Below are positions 8,869 through 18,509 of a DNA stretch of 64,000 nt, piece after piece. The stretch comes from Mesorhizobium sp. LMG 17147. GTDB lineage: Bacteria; Pseudomonadota; Alphaproteobacteria; Rhizobiales; Rhizobiaceae. Where the stretch lies: NCBI RefSeq assembly GCF_024297145.1, contig NZ_JANCTC010000001.1, positions 620,001 through 684,000 of the forward strand. The letters run 5' to 3'. The notes beneath the pieces were generated by a model that saw only the letters and a program-made list of their open reading frames with translations, did not search any database and was not told the DNA's origin. A program made the translations under genes and the position numbers. The first letter of the stretch is position 1. Every line of letters starts with the position of its first letter.

Positions 8869-9543
8869 ATGTCGCTGCTGGACACCTTCTTCAACGCCGA
8901 CGTCATGGTCTCCAGCCTGCCGGCGCTGCTGCGCGGTTTCCTGAACACCCTGCTGCTCGGAATCATGAGCATCGGCATCGGTATTCCCGTCGGCCTCGCG
9001 ATCAGCCTGGTGCGGCTCTATGCGCCAAAGCCGCTTCGGCTGCTGGCTCTCGGCTACATCGACATTTTCCGGGCGATGCCGGTGCTGGTGGTGCTGATCC
9101 TGATCTACTATGCGCTGCCGTTCCTCGGCATTCGCCTGTCATCGTGGACGTCCGCGGTGATGGCCTTCGCCATCATCATGGCGGCCTATTCGGCCGAGGT
9201 GTTCCGCTCCGGCATAGAGAGCATTCCGCGCGGCCAGTTCGAGGCGGCGCAGGCGCTCGGCCTGCCGTTCTTGCTGACCTTGCGCAAGGTAGTGCTGCCG
9301 CAGGCGATCCGCGTCGTCATTCCGCCAATGACCAGCAATTGCGTTTCGATGTTCAAGGATACTTCGCTCGCCTCCACGGTAGCATTGCCTGAACTGCTGA
9401 AGGAAGCGACCAACGCGCAATCGCTCTATGCCAATCCTTCACCGCTGATCGGCGCGGCGCTGGTCTATCTGATCTTTCTCTGGCCGATGGTCCGACTCGT
9501 CAGCCTCCTGGAACGCCGCTTCCAGACCGAAAAGACCCGCTGA
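8869..9543 (+). CDS. Amino-acid-type ABC transporter permease
   Basis: Inner-membrane permease of 224 residues (HisM/GlnP type) with about five hydrophobic segments. The cytoplasmic EAA loop that docks the ATPase is visible as [50 protein letters not shown] near the N-terminus is the first long membrane segment pair. The ATG at 8869 was chosen because the preceding in-frame sequence continues from the binding-protein region without membrane character. Only one permease is present and no amino-acid-type ATPase follows, so it may act as a homodimer with an ATPase encoded elsewhere. Confidence 0.87.
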   Translation: MSLLDTFFNADVMVSSLPALLRGFLNTLLLGIMSIGIGIPVGLAISLVRLYAPKPLRLLALGYIDIFRAMPVLVVLILIYYALPFLGIRLSSWTSAVMAFAIIMAAYSAEVFRSGIESIPRGQFEAAQALGLPFLLTLRKVVLPQAIRVVIPPMTSNCVSMFKDTSLASTVALPELLKEATNAQSLYANPSPLIGAALVYLIFLWPMVRLVSLLERRFQTEKTR

Positions 9544-9614
9544 GGCCGCCAACGATTTCCGTCCGCCAATTCCCCGAATATCAACTTCCGTTAGGCACTT
9601 CGCAGGAGACGAGC

Positions 9615-10907
9615 TTGAACCAGCATCAGATTTCGAAAACCGGCGATGCCGCAGCTTTCCCGGTCGAGACGATCCGCGCCATGTTTCCCGCCTTGCAGCA
9701 AGCCGGAGACTTCGTCTTCATGGACAATGCCGCCGGCGCGCAGATCCCGCAAAGCGTGCTCGATGCGGTCACCAACCATTTGGTCGCGCATAATGTGCAG
9801 CGCGGCGGCCGCTATGGCCGCAGCGTCACCGTCGATCAAGCCGTGGCCGGCGCGCGTGAAAGCGTGGCCTTGCTGATCAACGCTACCAACCCGGCGGAGA
9901 TCTGCTTCGGCATGAACGCCACTTCGTTCATCCGCCTGGTCAGCCTCGGCATCGGCCAGATGCTTTCCGAGCGCCCAAACGGGGAGCGTGACGAGATCGT
10001 CATCACCGACATGGATCACGACGCTAATATCGCGACGTGGCTGGCGCTGGCGCCCGCTGGCGCCAAGTTCAAATGGTGGCGGATGCGCGAGGACGGCAAT
10101 CTGCATGTCGACGATTTGCGCCCGCTGGTCTCAGAGCGCACCCGGCTCGTCGCCTGCACGGTGACGGCGCATTCGATCGGCTCGATTGTCGACGTTGCTT
10201 CCGTGGCTGGGATTGCGCATGCGGCAGGCGCCGAAGTGTTCCTCGACTGCGTGCATTACGGCCCGCATGGGTTGATCGATGTGCAGGCCTGGGATTGCGA
10301 TTATCTGGTCTGCTCCGGCTACAAGAATTTCTCGCCTCATATGGGCTTCCTGTGGGGCCGCTTCGAAACACTGAAGCGCTTGCCGACCTTCCGCGAGGAT
10401 TTCATCCCCGACGAGCCGCCTTACAAGATCGAGGCCGGTACCTTCATCTACGAGAACGTCTCCGGCATGGATGCCGCGGTGCGCTATCTCGAGTCGATCG
10501 GCCGCAATTTCTTGTCCGAGAATAACCGGTCGCGCCGCGACAACATCGTCGCCGGCATGAATGCCATCCGCGATTACGAGCAGGTGCTGGCGCGCGAAAT
10601 GCTGGCGGTGCTCAAGGGTTGCGGCGCGACGATCTATGGTGTCGCCGACGAAGCACGCCTCAGCGAGCGCGTGCCGACTTTCTGTTTCAACATCGGCACG
10701 CTGTCGCCGCAGAGGATCGTCGAGGAAATGGCCGAGATGCAGATCGGCATTCGCGACGGCCATATGTATGCGCCGCGCCTGATGAAGCGGCTCAACTTAA
10801 GCATGGACAGCGGCGCCGTCCGCGCCTCGCTGGTGCATTACAATACGATTGAGGAAGTTCGGCGTTTCGGCGAGGCGCTGCGTACCGTCATCGCCCGGCT
10901 GTCCTGA
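9615..10907 (+). CDS. Aminotransferase class V / cysteine desulfurase-like protein
   Basis: PLP-dependent fold-type I protein of 430 residues. [17 protein letters not shown] near the N-terminus and the Schiff-base Lys context [17 protein letters not shown] near residue 240 mark it as class [20 protein letters not shown] resembles the substrate region of cysteine desulfurase-like proteins of unknown substrate (the VC1184-type subfamily, to my knowledge). The start is a TTG, preceded by AGGAG at 9603; the first internal ATG at 9681 would cut into conserved sequence. It follows the transporter genes by 71 bases on the same strand and may process the imported compound. Its 3' end overlaps the convergent gene by about 70 bases. 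Confidence 0.8.
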   Translation: MNQHQISKTGDAAAFPVETIRAMFPALQQAGDFVFMDNAAGAQIPQSVLDAVTNHLVAHNVQRGGRYGRSVTVDQAVAGARESVALLINATNPAEICFGMNATSFIRLVSLGIGQMLSERPNGERDEIVITDMDHDANIATWLALAPAGAKFKWWRMREDGNLHVDDLRPLVSERTRLVACTVTAHSIGSIVDVASVAGIAHAAGAEVFLDCVHYGPHGLIDVQAWDCDYLVCSGYKNFSPHMGFLWGRFETLKRLPTFREDFIPDEPPYKIEAGTFIYENVSGMDAAVRYLESIGRNFLSENNRSRRDNIVAGMNAIRDYEQVLAREMLAVLKGCGATIYGVADEARLSERVPTFCFNIGTLSPQRIVEEMAEMQIGIRDGHMYAPRLMKRLNLSMDSGAVRASLVHYNTIEEVRRFGEALRTVIARLS

Positions 10908-11710
10908 TCGGGCTGTCCGGCTGCGCTTGCGCCGTTCTGGTGGAGCGCGAAAGCGGTTGCACCCGGGCTCTCCAGGCCGGGGCGCAACTGCATGCTTGGG
11001 ATCAGGTAATCGCCGCCATTCTGCTGCCGATAAGGAATGGGCCGGATTGTCTCGAGCGTCCGCATCCTCTCGCGCAGCCGCTCCGCGACAGGCTCGAAAT
11101 CGGCTTCCCCAAAACGGTCCACCCTGTAAACCACGAACGGCGGAAGCACGTCGTAGCCCGGATAATAGAGAATTCCGTGATTGATCGGGAACAGCAGGTC
11201 GTCGATCGGGCCGTTGACGCCGCGGGCGGAATAATGCTCCTCCCAGCCGCCGGTGGTCACGATCAGCATTGCGCGCTTGCCGGCGAGCGTTCCCTCACCA
11301 AAGCGGTCACCCCACCGCTTGTCGCTGTGCTCGCCAACGCCATAGGCGAAGCCGTAGGCGTACACGCGATCGACCCAGCCTTTGAGGATCGCCGGCATGG
11401 CGTACCACCACAGCGGGAACTGGAGGATCAGGGTGTCGGCCCATAGCAGCTTGTCGATCTCGGCTTTGACGTCATCGGTCAGAGTGTTGGTCGCAAAAGC
11501 CTTTTTGGAGGCGCCGGCCGGCAGGAAGCGTGCTTCGGGCGGCCACGCCGGAAAGTCGGCACGGTCCACCTCGGCTTTCCAGCCGTCGGCATAGAGGTCC
11601 GACACCCGCACCTCGTGGCCTTGGGCCTCGAGTTCCCTGATGGCGACGTCACGCAGCGCGCCGTTGAGCGAACGCGGTTCAGGATGAGCAAAAACAAGCA
11701 GGACTTTCAT
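10838..11710 (-). CDS. NAD(P)H-dependent oxidoreductase, flavodoxin-like quinone-reductase family
   Basis: Flavodoxin-fold protein of 290 residues in the NQO1/KefF/MdaB group. [21 protein letters not shown] is the FMN/FAD phosphate region, [21 protein letters not shown] the flavin isoalloxazine segment, and MLIVTTGG follows. It would carry out two-electron reduction of quinones or nitro/azo compounds. The ATG at 11710 is preceded by GGAG; a longer in-frame start at 11743 lacks support. The C-terminal 40 or so residues (after MQLRPG) extend past the usual family end into the convergent gene. It is divergent from a LysR regulator, the usual arrangement for an inducible quinone reductase. Confidence 0.82.
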   Translation of the reverse strand: MKVLLVFAHPEPRSLNGALRDVAIRELEAQGHEVRVSDLYADGWKAEVDRADFPAWPPEARFLPAGASKKAFATNTLTDDVKAEIDKLLWADTLILQFPLWWYAMPAILKGWVDRVYAYGFAYGVGEHSDKRWGDRFGEGTLAGKRAMLIVTTGGWEEHYSARGVNGPIDDLLFPINHGILYYPGYDVLPPFVVYRVDRFGEADFEPVAERLRERMRTLETIRPIPYRQQNGGDYLIPSMQLRPGLESPGATAFALHQNGASAAGQPDQDSRAMTVRSASPKRRTSSIVL

Positions 11711-11803
11711 GGGTCTACTCCGAAGAAGGACGATAGACACCAAAGGTAGCCAGCCGCGGGCTGATCCACTATATGTAGGAAATGTATAAGATTATGCCGA
11801 ATA

Positions 11804-12724
11804 ATGGATAGATCGGACGTCACTCTCGAGCGCATGCGCACCTTCGTTCGCGTCGCCGAGCGCGGCAGCCTCTCGGCGGTGGCGCGCGAACTCGGAGTTG
11901 GGCAGTCGACGGTCACACGGCATTTGCGAGAACTCGAGGAGGCCGTCGGAGTGCCCTTGCTCAGCAGGACCACCCGGCGTGTGACGATGACCGATGAAGG
12001 CAGCCGTTACTATGCCGACAGCGTCCAGATCCTGCGCCTCGTTGAGCAGGCCGGCGATGAGGCGCGGGGCACGCGCGGCGCGTCGGCCGGCACGATCCGG
12101 ATATCCTGCACGGCGGCGCTCGGGGTCTTGCACGTCAGCCGGTTGATCTTCGCCTTTCAGGACCGCTATCCCGATATCGGCATCGATCTTAGCCTCACCG
12201 ACGAGCGCATCGACCTTGTGCGGGAGGGCGTCGACATTGCGCTTCGCCTCGGTCCGCTCACCGACAGCTCGATGAAACTGCGGGCGCTCGGGCAATCCCG
12301 GCGTCTGCTGGTGGCGGCGCCGGCCTATCTGGCGGCGCGGGGCAGACCGGCTGTCCCGCAGGGTCTGCCTGCGCATGAAGGCATCCGGATGTCGAACATC
12401 GCGGGAAGCGACACGCTCACCCTGCAGGGGCCGGGCGGCGAGACCTTTGCGGTGCCCTTTGGCGGGCGATTTCGTGTGGACCATGGGCTTGCCGCGCGCG
12501 AAGCCCTTGTCACGGGACGCGGTATCGCACCCGCCCACCACTGGCTTGTCGACGATCTTCTGGCCGCCGGCCGGCTGGAAGTGGTCCTGCCGGGCTATTT
12601 TCCGCCTCCCGTCCCGCTGAGCATGCTGATCGTTCCGGAGCGTGCGGGCATTGCCCGGGTGCGGCTGCTGGTCGACTTTCTCGTCGAGGAGATCTCCAGC
12701 ATTCCGGGGATCGAGAAGCGGTAG
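11804..12724 (+). CDS. LysR family transcriptional regulator
   Basis: LysR-type regulator of 306 residues. The N-terminal winged helix reads LERMRTFVRVAERGSLSAVARELGVGQSTVTRHLRELE and is followed by LLSRTTRRVTMTDEG; the rest is the co-inducer domain, beginning GTIRISCTAALGVLHVSR. The CrgA-like outline of the effector domain (DIALRLGPLTDSSMKLRALG) is common in LysR proteins controlling quinone or aldehyde reductases. It is transcribed away from the quinone-reductase gene across a 93-base AT-rich gap (11711-11803), so it probably regulates that gene and itself. I could not settle an exact T-N11-A operator in the gap. Confidence 0.88.
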   Translation: MDRSDVTLERMRTFVRVAERGSLSAVARELGVGQSTVTRHLRELEEAVGVPLLSRTTRRVTMTDEGSRYYADSVQILRLVEQAGDEARGTRGASAGTIRISCTAALGVLHVSRLIFAFQDRYPDIGIDLSLTDERIDLVREGVDIALRLGPLTDSSMKLRALGQSRRLLVAAPAYLAARGRPAVPQGLPAHEGIRMSNIAGSDTLTLQGPGGETFAVPFGGRFRVDHGLAAREALVTGRGIAPAHHWLVDDLLAAGRLEVVLPGYFPPPVPLSMLIVPERAGIARVRLLVDFLVEEISSIPGIEKR

Positions 12725-12746
12725 CCGGCCGGCAAACCTCGCCGGA

Positions 12747-13577
12747 TCAGGCGGCCTTCTTCTTCGCCAACCTTGCCTTGATGCTGGCGACGTCGGCACG
12801 CGGCGTAGCCGCGAACAGCGTCCTGGTGTAGCTGTGCTTGGGGTCGGCGAAGACCTCGTCGCGCGAGCCGTATTCGACCGCCTCGCCGAAATACATCACC
12901 ATCACGTCGTCGGCGATGTAGCGCACCACCGACAGGTCGTGGCTGATGAAAACATAGGTCAGCTGAAACTCGTCCTGCAGGTCGGCGAGCAGGTTCAGCA
13001 CCTGCGCCTGCACCGAAAGATCAAGTGCCGAGACCGGCTCGTCCAGCACCAGAAGACTGGGGTTGAGCATCAGCGCGCGGGCAATGGCGATGCGCTGGCG
13101 CTGGCCGCCCGAAAACATATGCGGGTAGCGATTGTAGTGCTCGGGGCCGAGACCGACCTTCTTCAGCATCTTCATGGCAAGATCGCGCCGCTCGTCGGCC
13201 GTGCTGTCGGTGTTGATGAGCAGCGGCTCGCCAAGCACATCGCCGATCTTCTGGCGTGGATTGAGCGAACCATAGGGGTTCTGGAAGACGATCTGCACCT
13301 TGCGGCGCATTTCCTTCGACAGACCATCCCTCGCGATGTCGACCTTCTTGCCATCGATGAAAAGCTCGCCGGAGGTCGCCGGGTCGATCAGGGTGATGAT
13401 GCGGGCGAGTGTTGACTTGCCGCAGCCGCTCTCGCCGACGATGGCCAGCGTCTTGCCCTTGTCGACGCTGAACGAAACACCCTTAACCGCATGAACCGTA
13501 CGGGAGGGGCGGAAAAGCCCGCCGCCGACATGATAGTCGCGCACGATGTTCTTGCCTTCGACTACCGTCACGCTCAT
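12747..13577 (-). CDS. dppF: Dipeptide/oligopeptide ABC transporter ATP-binding protein (DppF type)
   Basis: Second ATPase of a peptide importer, 276 residues. It shows Walker A GESGCGKST, QNPYGSLNPRQ at the Q-loop, signature FSGGQRQRIAIARAL and Walker B LLVLDEPVSALD with FISHDLSVVRY after it. AVEYGSRDEVFADPKHSYTRTL is the usual end of DppF proteins. The start MSVTVVEG at 13577 is chosen because it overlaps the DppD stop by four bases; an upstream extension of the same frame only reads into dppD. It is the last gene of the five-gene minus-strand operon. The symbol reflects family, not proven dipeptide specificity. Confidence 0.9.
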   Translation of the reverse strand: MSVTVVEGKNIVRDYHVGGGLFRPSRTVHAVKGVSFSVDKGKTLAIVGESGCGKSTLARIITLIDPATSGELFIDGKKVDIARDGLSKEMRRKVQIVFQNPYGSLNPRQKIGDVLGEPLLINTDSTADERRDLAMKMLKKVGLGPEHYNRYPHMFSGGQRQRIAIARALMLNPSLLVLDEPVSALDLSVQAQVLNLLADLQDEFQLTYVFISHDLSVVRYIADDVMVMYFGEAVEYGSRDEVFADPKHSYTRTLFAATPRADVASIKARLAKKKAA

Positions 13578-14449
13578 GAGGCGGTTCCTCCTGCGGATCG
13601 GGCTGCGACTACAGAGGGGGCCGGCTCGAACAGCATGTCGGAAACAGTCGGCAACCGGTCGCCGACGGCGTTTTCCGGCAGCGCCGACAGGAGCGCGCGG
13701 GTGTAATTGCTCTTGGGGGATTCGAACAGCGACAGCACGTCGGCCTCTTCCATCTTGCGGCCCTTGTACTGGACGATGACACGGTCGGCGGTCTCGGCAA
13801 CCACCCCCATATTGTGGGTGATCATGATCAGGCCCATGCCGTATTTGGCCTGCAGGCCGACCAGCAGATCGAGGATCTGCTTCTGGATGGTGACGTCGAG
13901 TGCCGTGGTTGGCTCGTCGGCTATCAAAAGCTTCGGATTGCAGGCGATGGCGATGGCAATCATGACGCGCTGGCACTGGCCGCCCGACATCTGATGCGGG
14001 AACGAGCCCAGCCGTTCCTCGGGGTCGGCGATGCCGACGAGCTTCATCAGTTCAATGGCGCGCGCCCGGCGCTGAGCACGGTCCATGCCCATATGAAAGC
14101 GCAGCACCTCCTCGATCTGGAAGCCGACGGTGAAGCATGGGTTGAGGCTGGCGACCGGTTCCTGGAAGATCATCGAAATGTCCTTGCCGACGATCTTGCG
14201 CCGCTCGGATGGGCCGAGCTCTAGCAGGTCGATGCCGTCGAAGGCCATGCGGTCGGCCCTCACCGTCGCCGTGTTGGGCAAGAGCCCCATCACCGCCAGC
14301 ATCGCCACCGATTTTCCGGAACCGGATTCGCCGACGATCGCCAGCACCTCGCGCGGTTCGACCGACAGGTCGATGCCTTGTACCGCCATGAATGGTCCGG
14401 CGGCGGTGTCGAAGGAAACGGTCAGGTTCTTGATCTCGAGAAGAGGCAT
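13574..14449 (-). CDS. dppD: Dipeptide/oligopeptide ABC transporter ATP-binding protein (DppD type)
   Basis: First ATPase of the peptide importer, 291 residues. Walker [24 protein letters not shown], signature [14 protein letters not shown] (Cys where Arg is usual) and [16 protein letters not shown] are visible. [22 protein letters not shown] is the H-loop region and downstream strand of this group. The C-terminal extension [14 protein letters not shown] is short compared with the iron-sulfur-binding oligo/HPY tail of many DppD proteins, and I see no Cys cluster in it. It lies four bases after dppC and overlaps dppF, consistent with one transcript. Confidence 0.9.
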   Translation of the reverse strand: MPLLEIKNLTVSFDTAAGPFMAVQGIDLSVEPREVLAIVGESGSGKSVAMLAVMGLLPNTATVRADRMAFDGIDLLELGPSERRKIVGKDISMIFQEPVASLNPCFTVGFQIEEVLRFHMGMDRAQRRARAIELMKLVGIADPEERLGSFPHQMSGGQCQRVMIAIAIACNPKLLIADEPTTALDVTIQKQILDLLVGLQAKYGMGLIMITHNMGVVAETADRVIVQYKGRKMEEADVLSLFESPKSNYTRALLSALPENAVGDRLPTVSDMLFEPAPSVVAARSAGGTAS

Positions 14450-14453
14450 TGGA

Positions 14454-15371
14454 TCATGATCTCTTCAGCTTGGGGTCGAAGGCATCGCGCAGGCCGTCGC
14501 CGATCAGATTGATTGCAAGCACAGTGATCAGGATGGCAAGGCCGGGGAAGGTCACCACCCAAGGCGCGCGCAGGATGAATTCGCGCGCCGAAGCGAGCAT
14601 CGTGCCCCATTCTGGTGTCGGCGGCTGCGCACCGACACCGAGGAAGCCGAGCGCCGCAGCCTCTAGAATAGCGTTGGAGAAGGACAGCGTGGCCTGCACG
14701 ATCAGCGGTGCCAGGCAGTTCGGCAAGATCGTCCTCACCATCAAGCGAAGATGACCGGCGCCGGCCACCTTGGCGGAGATCACATATTCGCGATTCTTTT
14801 CGGCCATCACGGCGGCGCGGGTGAGACGTGCGAAATGCGGCTGCAGCACCAGTGCGATCGCCAACATGGCATTGAACAGGCCCGGGCCGAGGATCGCCAC
14901 CAGCACCAGCGCCAGAAGCAGCGACGGGAAGGCCAGGATGATATCCATGATGCGCATGATCAGCGTGTCGACCCAGCCGCGGAAATAGCCGGCGAGCACG
15001 CCAAGCACGATGCCGCTGGTGAGTGAGAAGACGACGACCACCAGGCCGATGAACAGCGAAAAACGTGCCCCGAAGATCAACCGCGAAAGCATGTCGCGGC
15101 CGACCGCATCGGTGCCGAGCAGGAACATCGATTTGCCGCCTTCCTGCCAGGCAGGAGGCGCCAGCAGTGCATCGCGAAACTGCTCGTCGGGCGAATGCGG
15201 GGCGACGAACGGCGCAAAGATCGCCACCAGCACCAGCGCCGAAAACAAGACAAGACCGATGACGGCCCCGGTGTTCATCGAGAAATAATGCCAGAACTCG
15301 GCAAACGCCCTTTGCCTGCCGCCTGTCGGGATGGAGGCAGCGGTGGCTTCGGCGGCGGATTCGTCGGTCAT
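14454..15371 (-). CDS. dppC: Peptide ABC transporter permease (DppC type)
   Basis: Inner-membrane permease of 305 residues with a cytosolic N-terminus followed by about six hydrophobic segments. MNTGAVIGLVLFSALVLVAIFAPFVAPHSP is the N-terminal membrane segment and periplasmic loop typical of OppC_N. LLGTDAVGRDMLSRLIFGARFSLF is the DppC/OppC hallmark, and the EAA loop appears as AKVAGAGHLRLMVRTILPN. Its ATG at 15371 is two bases from the dppB stop at 15373, indicating coupled translation. Confidence 0.92.
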   Translation of the reverse strand: MTDESAAEATAASIPTGGRQRAFAEFWHYFSMNTGAVIGLVLFSALVLVAIFAPFVAPHSPDEQFRDALLAPPAWQEGGKSMFLLGTDAVGRDMLSRLIFGARFSLFIGLVVVVFSLTSGIVLGVLAGYFRGWVDTLIMRIMDIILAFPSLLLALVLVAILGPGLFNAMLAIALVLQPHFARLTRAAVMAEKNREYVISAKVAGAGHLRLMVRTILPNCLAPLIVQATLSFSNAILEAAALGFLGVGAQPPTPEWGTMLASAREFILRAPWVVTFPGLAILITVLAINLIGDGLRDAFDPKLKRS

Positions 15372-15372
15372 C

Positions 15373-16380
15373 TCACTGCACCCGGATGCGCGGATTGATG
15401 ACGGCGTAGAGCACGTCGACGATCAGGTTCACCGCCATGACGATCAGCGCGATGATCAGCAATCCGCTCTGCACGACGACATAGTCGCGCTTGCCGATGG
15501 CGTCGATCATCCATTTGCCGATGCCTGGCCAGGAAAAAATGGTTTCGGTCAGAATGGCGCCTGCCATCAACGTGCCGACCTGCAGTCCAATGGTGGTGAC
15601 CACTGGGATCAGCGCGTTGCGAAAAGCATGCAGCCCGATGACACGGCGCGGCGCCAGGCCCTTGGCACGCGCGGTGCGGACATAGTCCTCGCCCAGCACC
15701 TCGAGCATCGCCGAGCGCGTCTGGCGCGCTATGACGGCGAGCGGGATCGTCGCCAGCACGATCGATGGCAGGATCAAATGGCTGACGGCGGATTTGAAGG
15801 CGCCGCTCCTGCCGGAGATCAGGCTGTCTATGAGCATGAACCCGGTCGTCGGCCTGAAGAAATACTGCAGGCCGATACGGCCGGAAACCGGCGTCCAGCC
15901 GAGATAGCCGGAGAAGAAGATAATGAGCAGCAACCCCCACCAGAAGATCGGCATCGAATAGCCGGTCAGGGCGACACCCATCGTCGCCTGGTCGAACCAC
16001 GAGCCGCGCTTGACCGCGGCGAAAATGCCGGCGGGGATGCCAAGCAGGATGGCGATGATCAACGCCACCGTCGCCAGTTCCAGCGTGGCCGGAAACAGCG
16101 CCTGGAATTCGCCGAGCACTGGCCGCTTGGTGGCAATGGATATGCCGAAATCGCCGGTGAGGACCCTGCCGATATATTCCAGGTACTGGATGACATAGGG
16201 CCGGTTGTAGCCAAACTGCTCGATGAGCTGAGCGTAGCGTTCGGGGCTGACGCCGCGCTCGCCGGCCAAGGCCAGGATGGGATCGCCGGGCAGAAGCCGG
16301 ACGAAAGCGAACGCCGCCAGCGAAATGCCGAACACGGTCGGGATGATCAAAGCGAGCTTGTGGAGGAGATAACGGAGCAT
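15373..16380 (-). CDS. dppB: Peptide ABC transporter permease (DppB type)
   Basis: Inner-membrane permease of 335 residues. MLRYLLHKLALIIPTVFGIS is the first membrane segment of DppB/OppB proteins, and FVRLLPGDPI follows as the family's conserved periplasmic motif. The docking loop reads RTARAKGLAPRRVIGLHAFRNALIPV. The final stretch, ALIVMAVNLIVDVLYAVINPRIR, is the near-invariant C-terminus of this class. It pairs with DppC to form the channel. It is separated from the upstream binding-protein gene by a 58-base gap containing a strong hairpin. Confidence 0.93.
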   Translation of the reverse strand: MLRYLLHKLALIIPTVFGISLAAFAFVRLLPGDPILALAGERGVSPERYAQLIEQFGYNRPYVIQYLEYIGRVLTGDFGISIATKRPVLGEFQALFPATLELATVALIIAILLGIPAGIFAAVKRGSWFDQATMGVALTGYSMPIFWWGLLLIIFFSGYLGWTPVSGRIGLQYFFRPTTGFMLIDSLISGRSGAFKSAVSHLILPSIVLATIPLAVIARQTRSAMLEVLGEDYVRTARAKGLAPRRVIGLHAFRNALIPVVTTIGLQVGTLMAGAILTETIFSWPGIGKWMIDAIGKRDYVVVQSGLLIIALIVMAVNLIVDVLYAVINPRIRVQ

Positions 16381-16391
16381 CTTGCTTCATA

Positions 16392-16425
16392 GAACGGCGG
16401 CGCGGGAAGTCCAGCGCCGCCGTTC
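16392..16425 (-). other. Intercistronic hairpin between the binding-protein gene and dppB
   Basis: A perfect 12-base-pair stem, GAACGGCGGCGC (16392-16403) with GCGCCGCCGTTC (16414-16425), encloses a 10-base loop. It lies after the binding-protein stop and before the dppB start in the transcript. No U-run follows on the minus strand, so it is better read as an RNA-stabilising or processing structure than as a terminator. Such hairpins commonly keep binding-protein message in excess over permease message. Confidence 0.7.
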
Positions 16426-16438
16426 AATTTCTCAGGAC

Positions 16439-18031
16439 TTATTCGGTGACGTCGACGCCGTCAAACCGATGAATGCCGAGCGGGTCCATAACGAAGCCCG
16501 ACACCTTCTTGTTCATCGGCATGAAGACCTTGGAATGGGCGATGGTCAGCCACGGAGCCTCACGCTTGAACACCACCTGAGCTTCCTCGTAGATCTTGGT
16601 GCGCTCGGCGACGTCCGTCGTTGCCTTGCCTTTTTTCAGCAAGGCTTCAAATTCCTGGTTGCACCAGATCGCATAATTGGACTGGCCGATGGCATCGCAA
16701 CCGAGCAGGAAAAAGAAGTTGTCCGGATCGCCATTGTCACCGGTCCAGCCCAGTTGGAAGGCGCCATCGCGATCCTTAGCCTTGCCGCGCTGGCGATACT
16801 CGGTCCATTCGTAGCTGACGATCTCCGCCTTGACGCCGACGGCGGCATAGTCGGCCTGGATCAACTCGGCGACGCGCTGGGCGTTCGGGTTGTAGGGGCG
16901 GCTGACCGGCATAGCCCAGATCTTCATCGACAGATCCTTGACGCCGGCGTCGGCCAGCATTTTCTTGGCCGCCTCTGGATCATAGGGATCGTCCTTGATG
17001 TCCTTGTTATAGGACCACATGGTCGGTGGGATCGGGTTGATGGCCGGCGTGCCGGCGCCCTGATAGACCGCGTCGATGATCGCCTTCTTGTTTACCGCCA
17101 TGTTGAGGGCCTTGCGGACCTCGACCTTGTCGAAGGGCGGCTGCGTTGTGTTATAGGCCATGTAGCCGATATTCAGGCCTTCCTGCTCATCGACCTTGAG
17201 GTTCGTGTCGGCCTGCAGTCCGGCAATGTCGGCTGGCGCCGGGTACGACATGATATCGCATTCGCCCGCCTTCAGCTTCTGCGCGCGCACGGCGGGATCG
17301 GGCGTGATGGCGAAGATCAGATCGTCGATCTTCTGGCGGCCGCCATAGTAGCCGTCCCATGCCGCGTAGCGGATGACCGCGTCGACCTGGTAGTCGACGA
17401 ACTGGAACGGACCGGTGCCGACCGGCTTCTGGGTGAACTGCTGCCTGGTGCCGGCCTTGTCGAGCTGGTCGGCATATTCCTTGGAAACGATCGAGGCGAA
17501 ATCCATGCCGAGGTCCGGCAGGAACGCGACTTCAGGCTTGTTCAGCACGAATTTCACCGTCAGGTCGTCGACCTTGACGATTTCCTTCAGGAGATCGGGG
17601 AAGCCCATGCCGGTGAAATATTCCCAGCCGGTGCCTTCCAGATAGCTGTACCACGGGCTTTCTTTCTTCCACTGGCGTTCGAAGGAAAAGATCACGTCGT
17701 CGGCGTTGAGGTCGCGCGTCGGTGTGAAATAATCGGTCGTCTGGAATTTCACACCCGGGCGAAGCTTGAAGGTGTATTCGAGACCGTCGTCGGAAACCGT
17801 CCAGCTCTCTGCCAGGCCGGGCGAGATGGTGGTCTTGCCATGCTCGAACTCGACCAGGCGCGAATAGATGGTGCGCGACGAGGCGTCGAAGTCGTTGCCG
17901 CCGCTCCATGGCGACGGGTCGAAGCCGGCCGGCGAAGCCTCCGAGCAATAGACCAGTTGTTTTGCATTGGCCATGCCGCCGAGGACGCTTGCAGCCAGCA
18001 ACGCGGCTGCAAAAGTCAGTTTCTTTTTCAT
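16439..18031 (-). CDS. dppA: Peptide ABC transporter substrate-binding protein (family 5, DppA type)
   Basis: Periplasmic binding protein of 530 residues, beginning MKKKLTFAAALLAASVLGGM with ANA as the likely cleavage site. KQLVYCSEASPAGFDPSPW is the DppA opening, and LAESWTVSDDGLEYTFKLRPGVKFQ is the family-5 signature. VGTGPFQFVDYQVD and VRKALNMAVNKKAIIDAVYQG also match dipeptide-binding relatives. The ATG at 18031 follows AGGGAG; an in-frame upstream region to 18166 has no signal-peptide character. It is the first gene of the operon and is probably the most highly expressed. Heme, dipeptides or delta-aminolevulinate are possible ligands of this group. Confidence 0.9.
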   Translation of the reverse strand: MKKKLTFAAALLAASVLGGMANAKQLVYCSEASPAGFDPSPWSGGNDFDASSRTIYSRLVEFEHGKTTISPGLAESWTVSDDGLEYTFKLRPGVKFQTTDYFTPTRDLNADDVIFSFERQWKKESPWYSYLEGTGWEYFTGMGFPDLLKEIVKVDDLTVKFVLNKPEVAFLPDLGMDFASIVSKEYADQLDKAGTRQQFTQKPVGTGPFQFVDYQVDAVIRYAAWDGYYGGRQKIDDLIFAITPDPAVRAQKLKAGECDIMSYPAPADIAGLQADTNLKVDEQEGLNIGYMAYNTTQPPFDKVEVRKALNMAVNKKAIIDAVYQGAGTPAINPIPPTMWSYNKDIKDDPYDPEAAKKMLADAGVKDLSMKIWAMPVSRPYNPNAQRVAELIQADYAAVGVKAEIVSYEWTEYRQRGKAKDRDGAFQLGWTGDNGDPDNFFFLLGCDAIGQSNYAIWCNQEFEALLKKGKATTDVAERTKIYEEAQVVFKREAPWLTIAHSKVFMPMNKKVSGFVMDPLGIHRFDGVDVTE

Positions 18032-18509
18032 TGAGCACTCCCTGATGTTCTTCCAAGCCCCTCTATCAGGCTCGCGAAGGCCGCATATAAGCACCGTTTT
18101 TCTAGCTTTGGAACTGCTTGTTTGCCTAACCCACGGGAAGCAGAAAAAAATTCCGGCACGCGGCAAATTGTGGAAAAAACGAGCCGAATCCGCAGATCAC
18201 GACATTATTAGCGACTTCAATTTTTTGTTGATCGGCGATGCCGCCAATTGTGGGAATCGAGCCTTTCGGTTCAAGAGACCCGCGTCCGAAAACCGGTCGC
18301 GGCCGAGAGGTTTGACGGCAAGTCTTACCGCACTCCTGGTGGCGAAGGCTTGCATGGCCGCCGCTTGTGGCAATACATAGATAGATGGGCAGCGTGCCGG
18401 ATTTTCCCGGGTTTCGGGCATTGCGGCAAGCGTTGGGATATCTTTGTTGATCAGGGCTTGGTGGCGCGCAAGCATGCCGAAACAATAAGAACGATTGAGG
18501 GAGCGACAG
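18032..18509. other. Intergenic region between divergent dppA and acyl-CoA ligase genes
   Basis: This 478-base stretch separates two divergent genes and should hold both promoters. It is more AT-rich than its flanks, especially 18130-18245, where runs such as AGAAAAAAATTCC and CAATTTTTTGTTG occur. I see no convincing gene, tRNA, repeat family member or clear operator in it. Short open frames read across it on the minus strand but lack ribosome-binding sites and family resemblance. Confidence 0.5.

Noticed and set aside
16382..18034. Plus-strand open frame of 550 codons opposite dppA
   Set aside because: Shadow of a family-5 binding protein gene with signal peptide and conserved motifs on the other strand.
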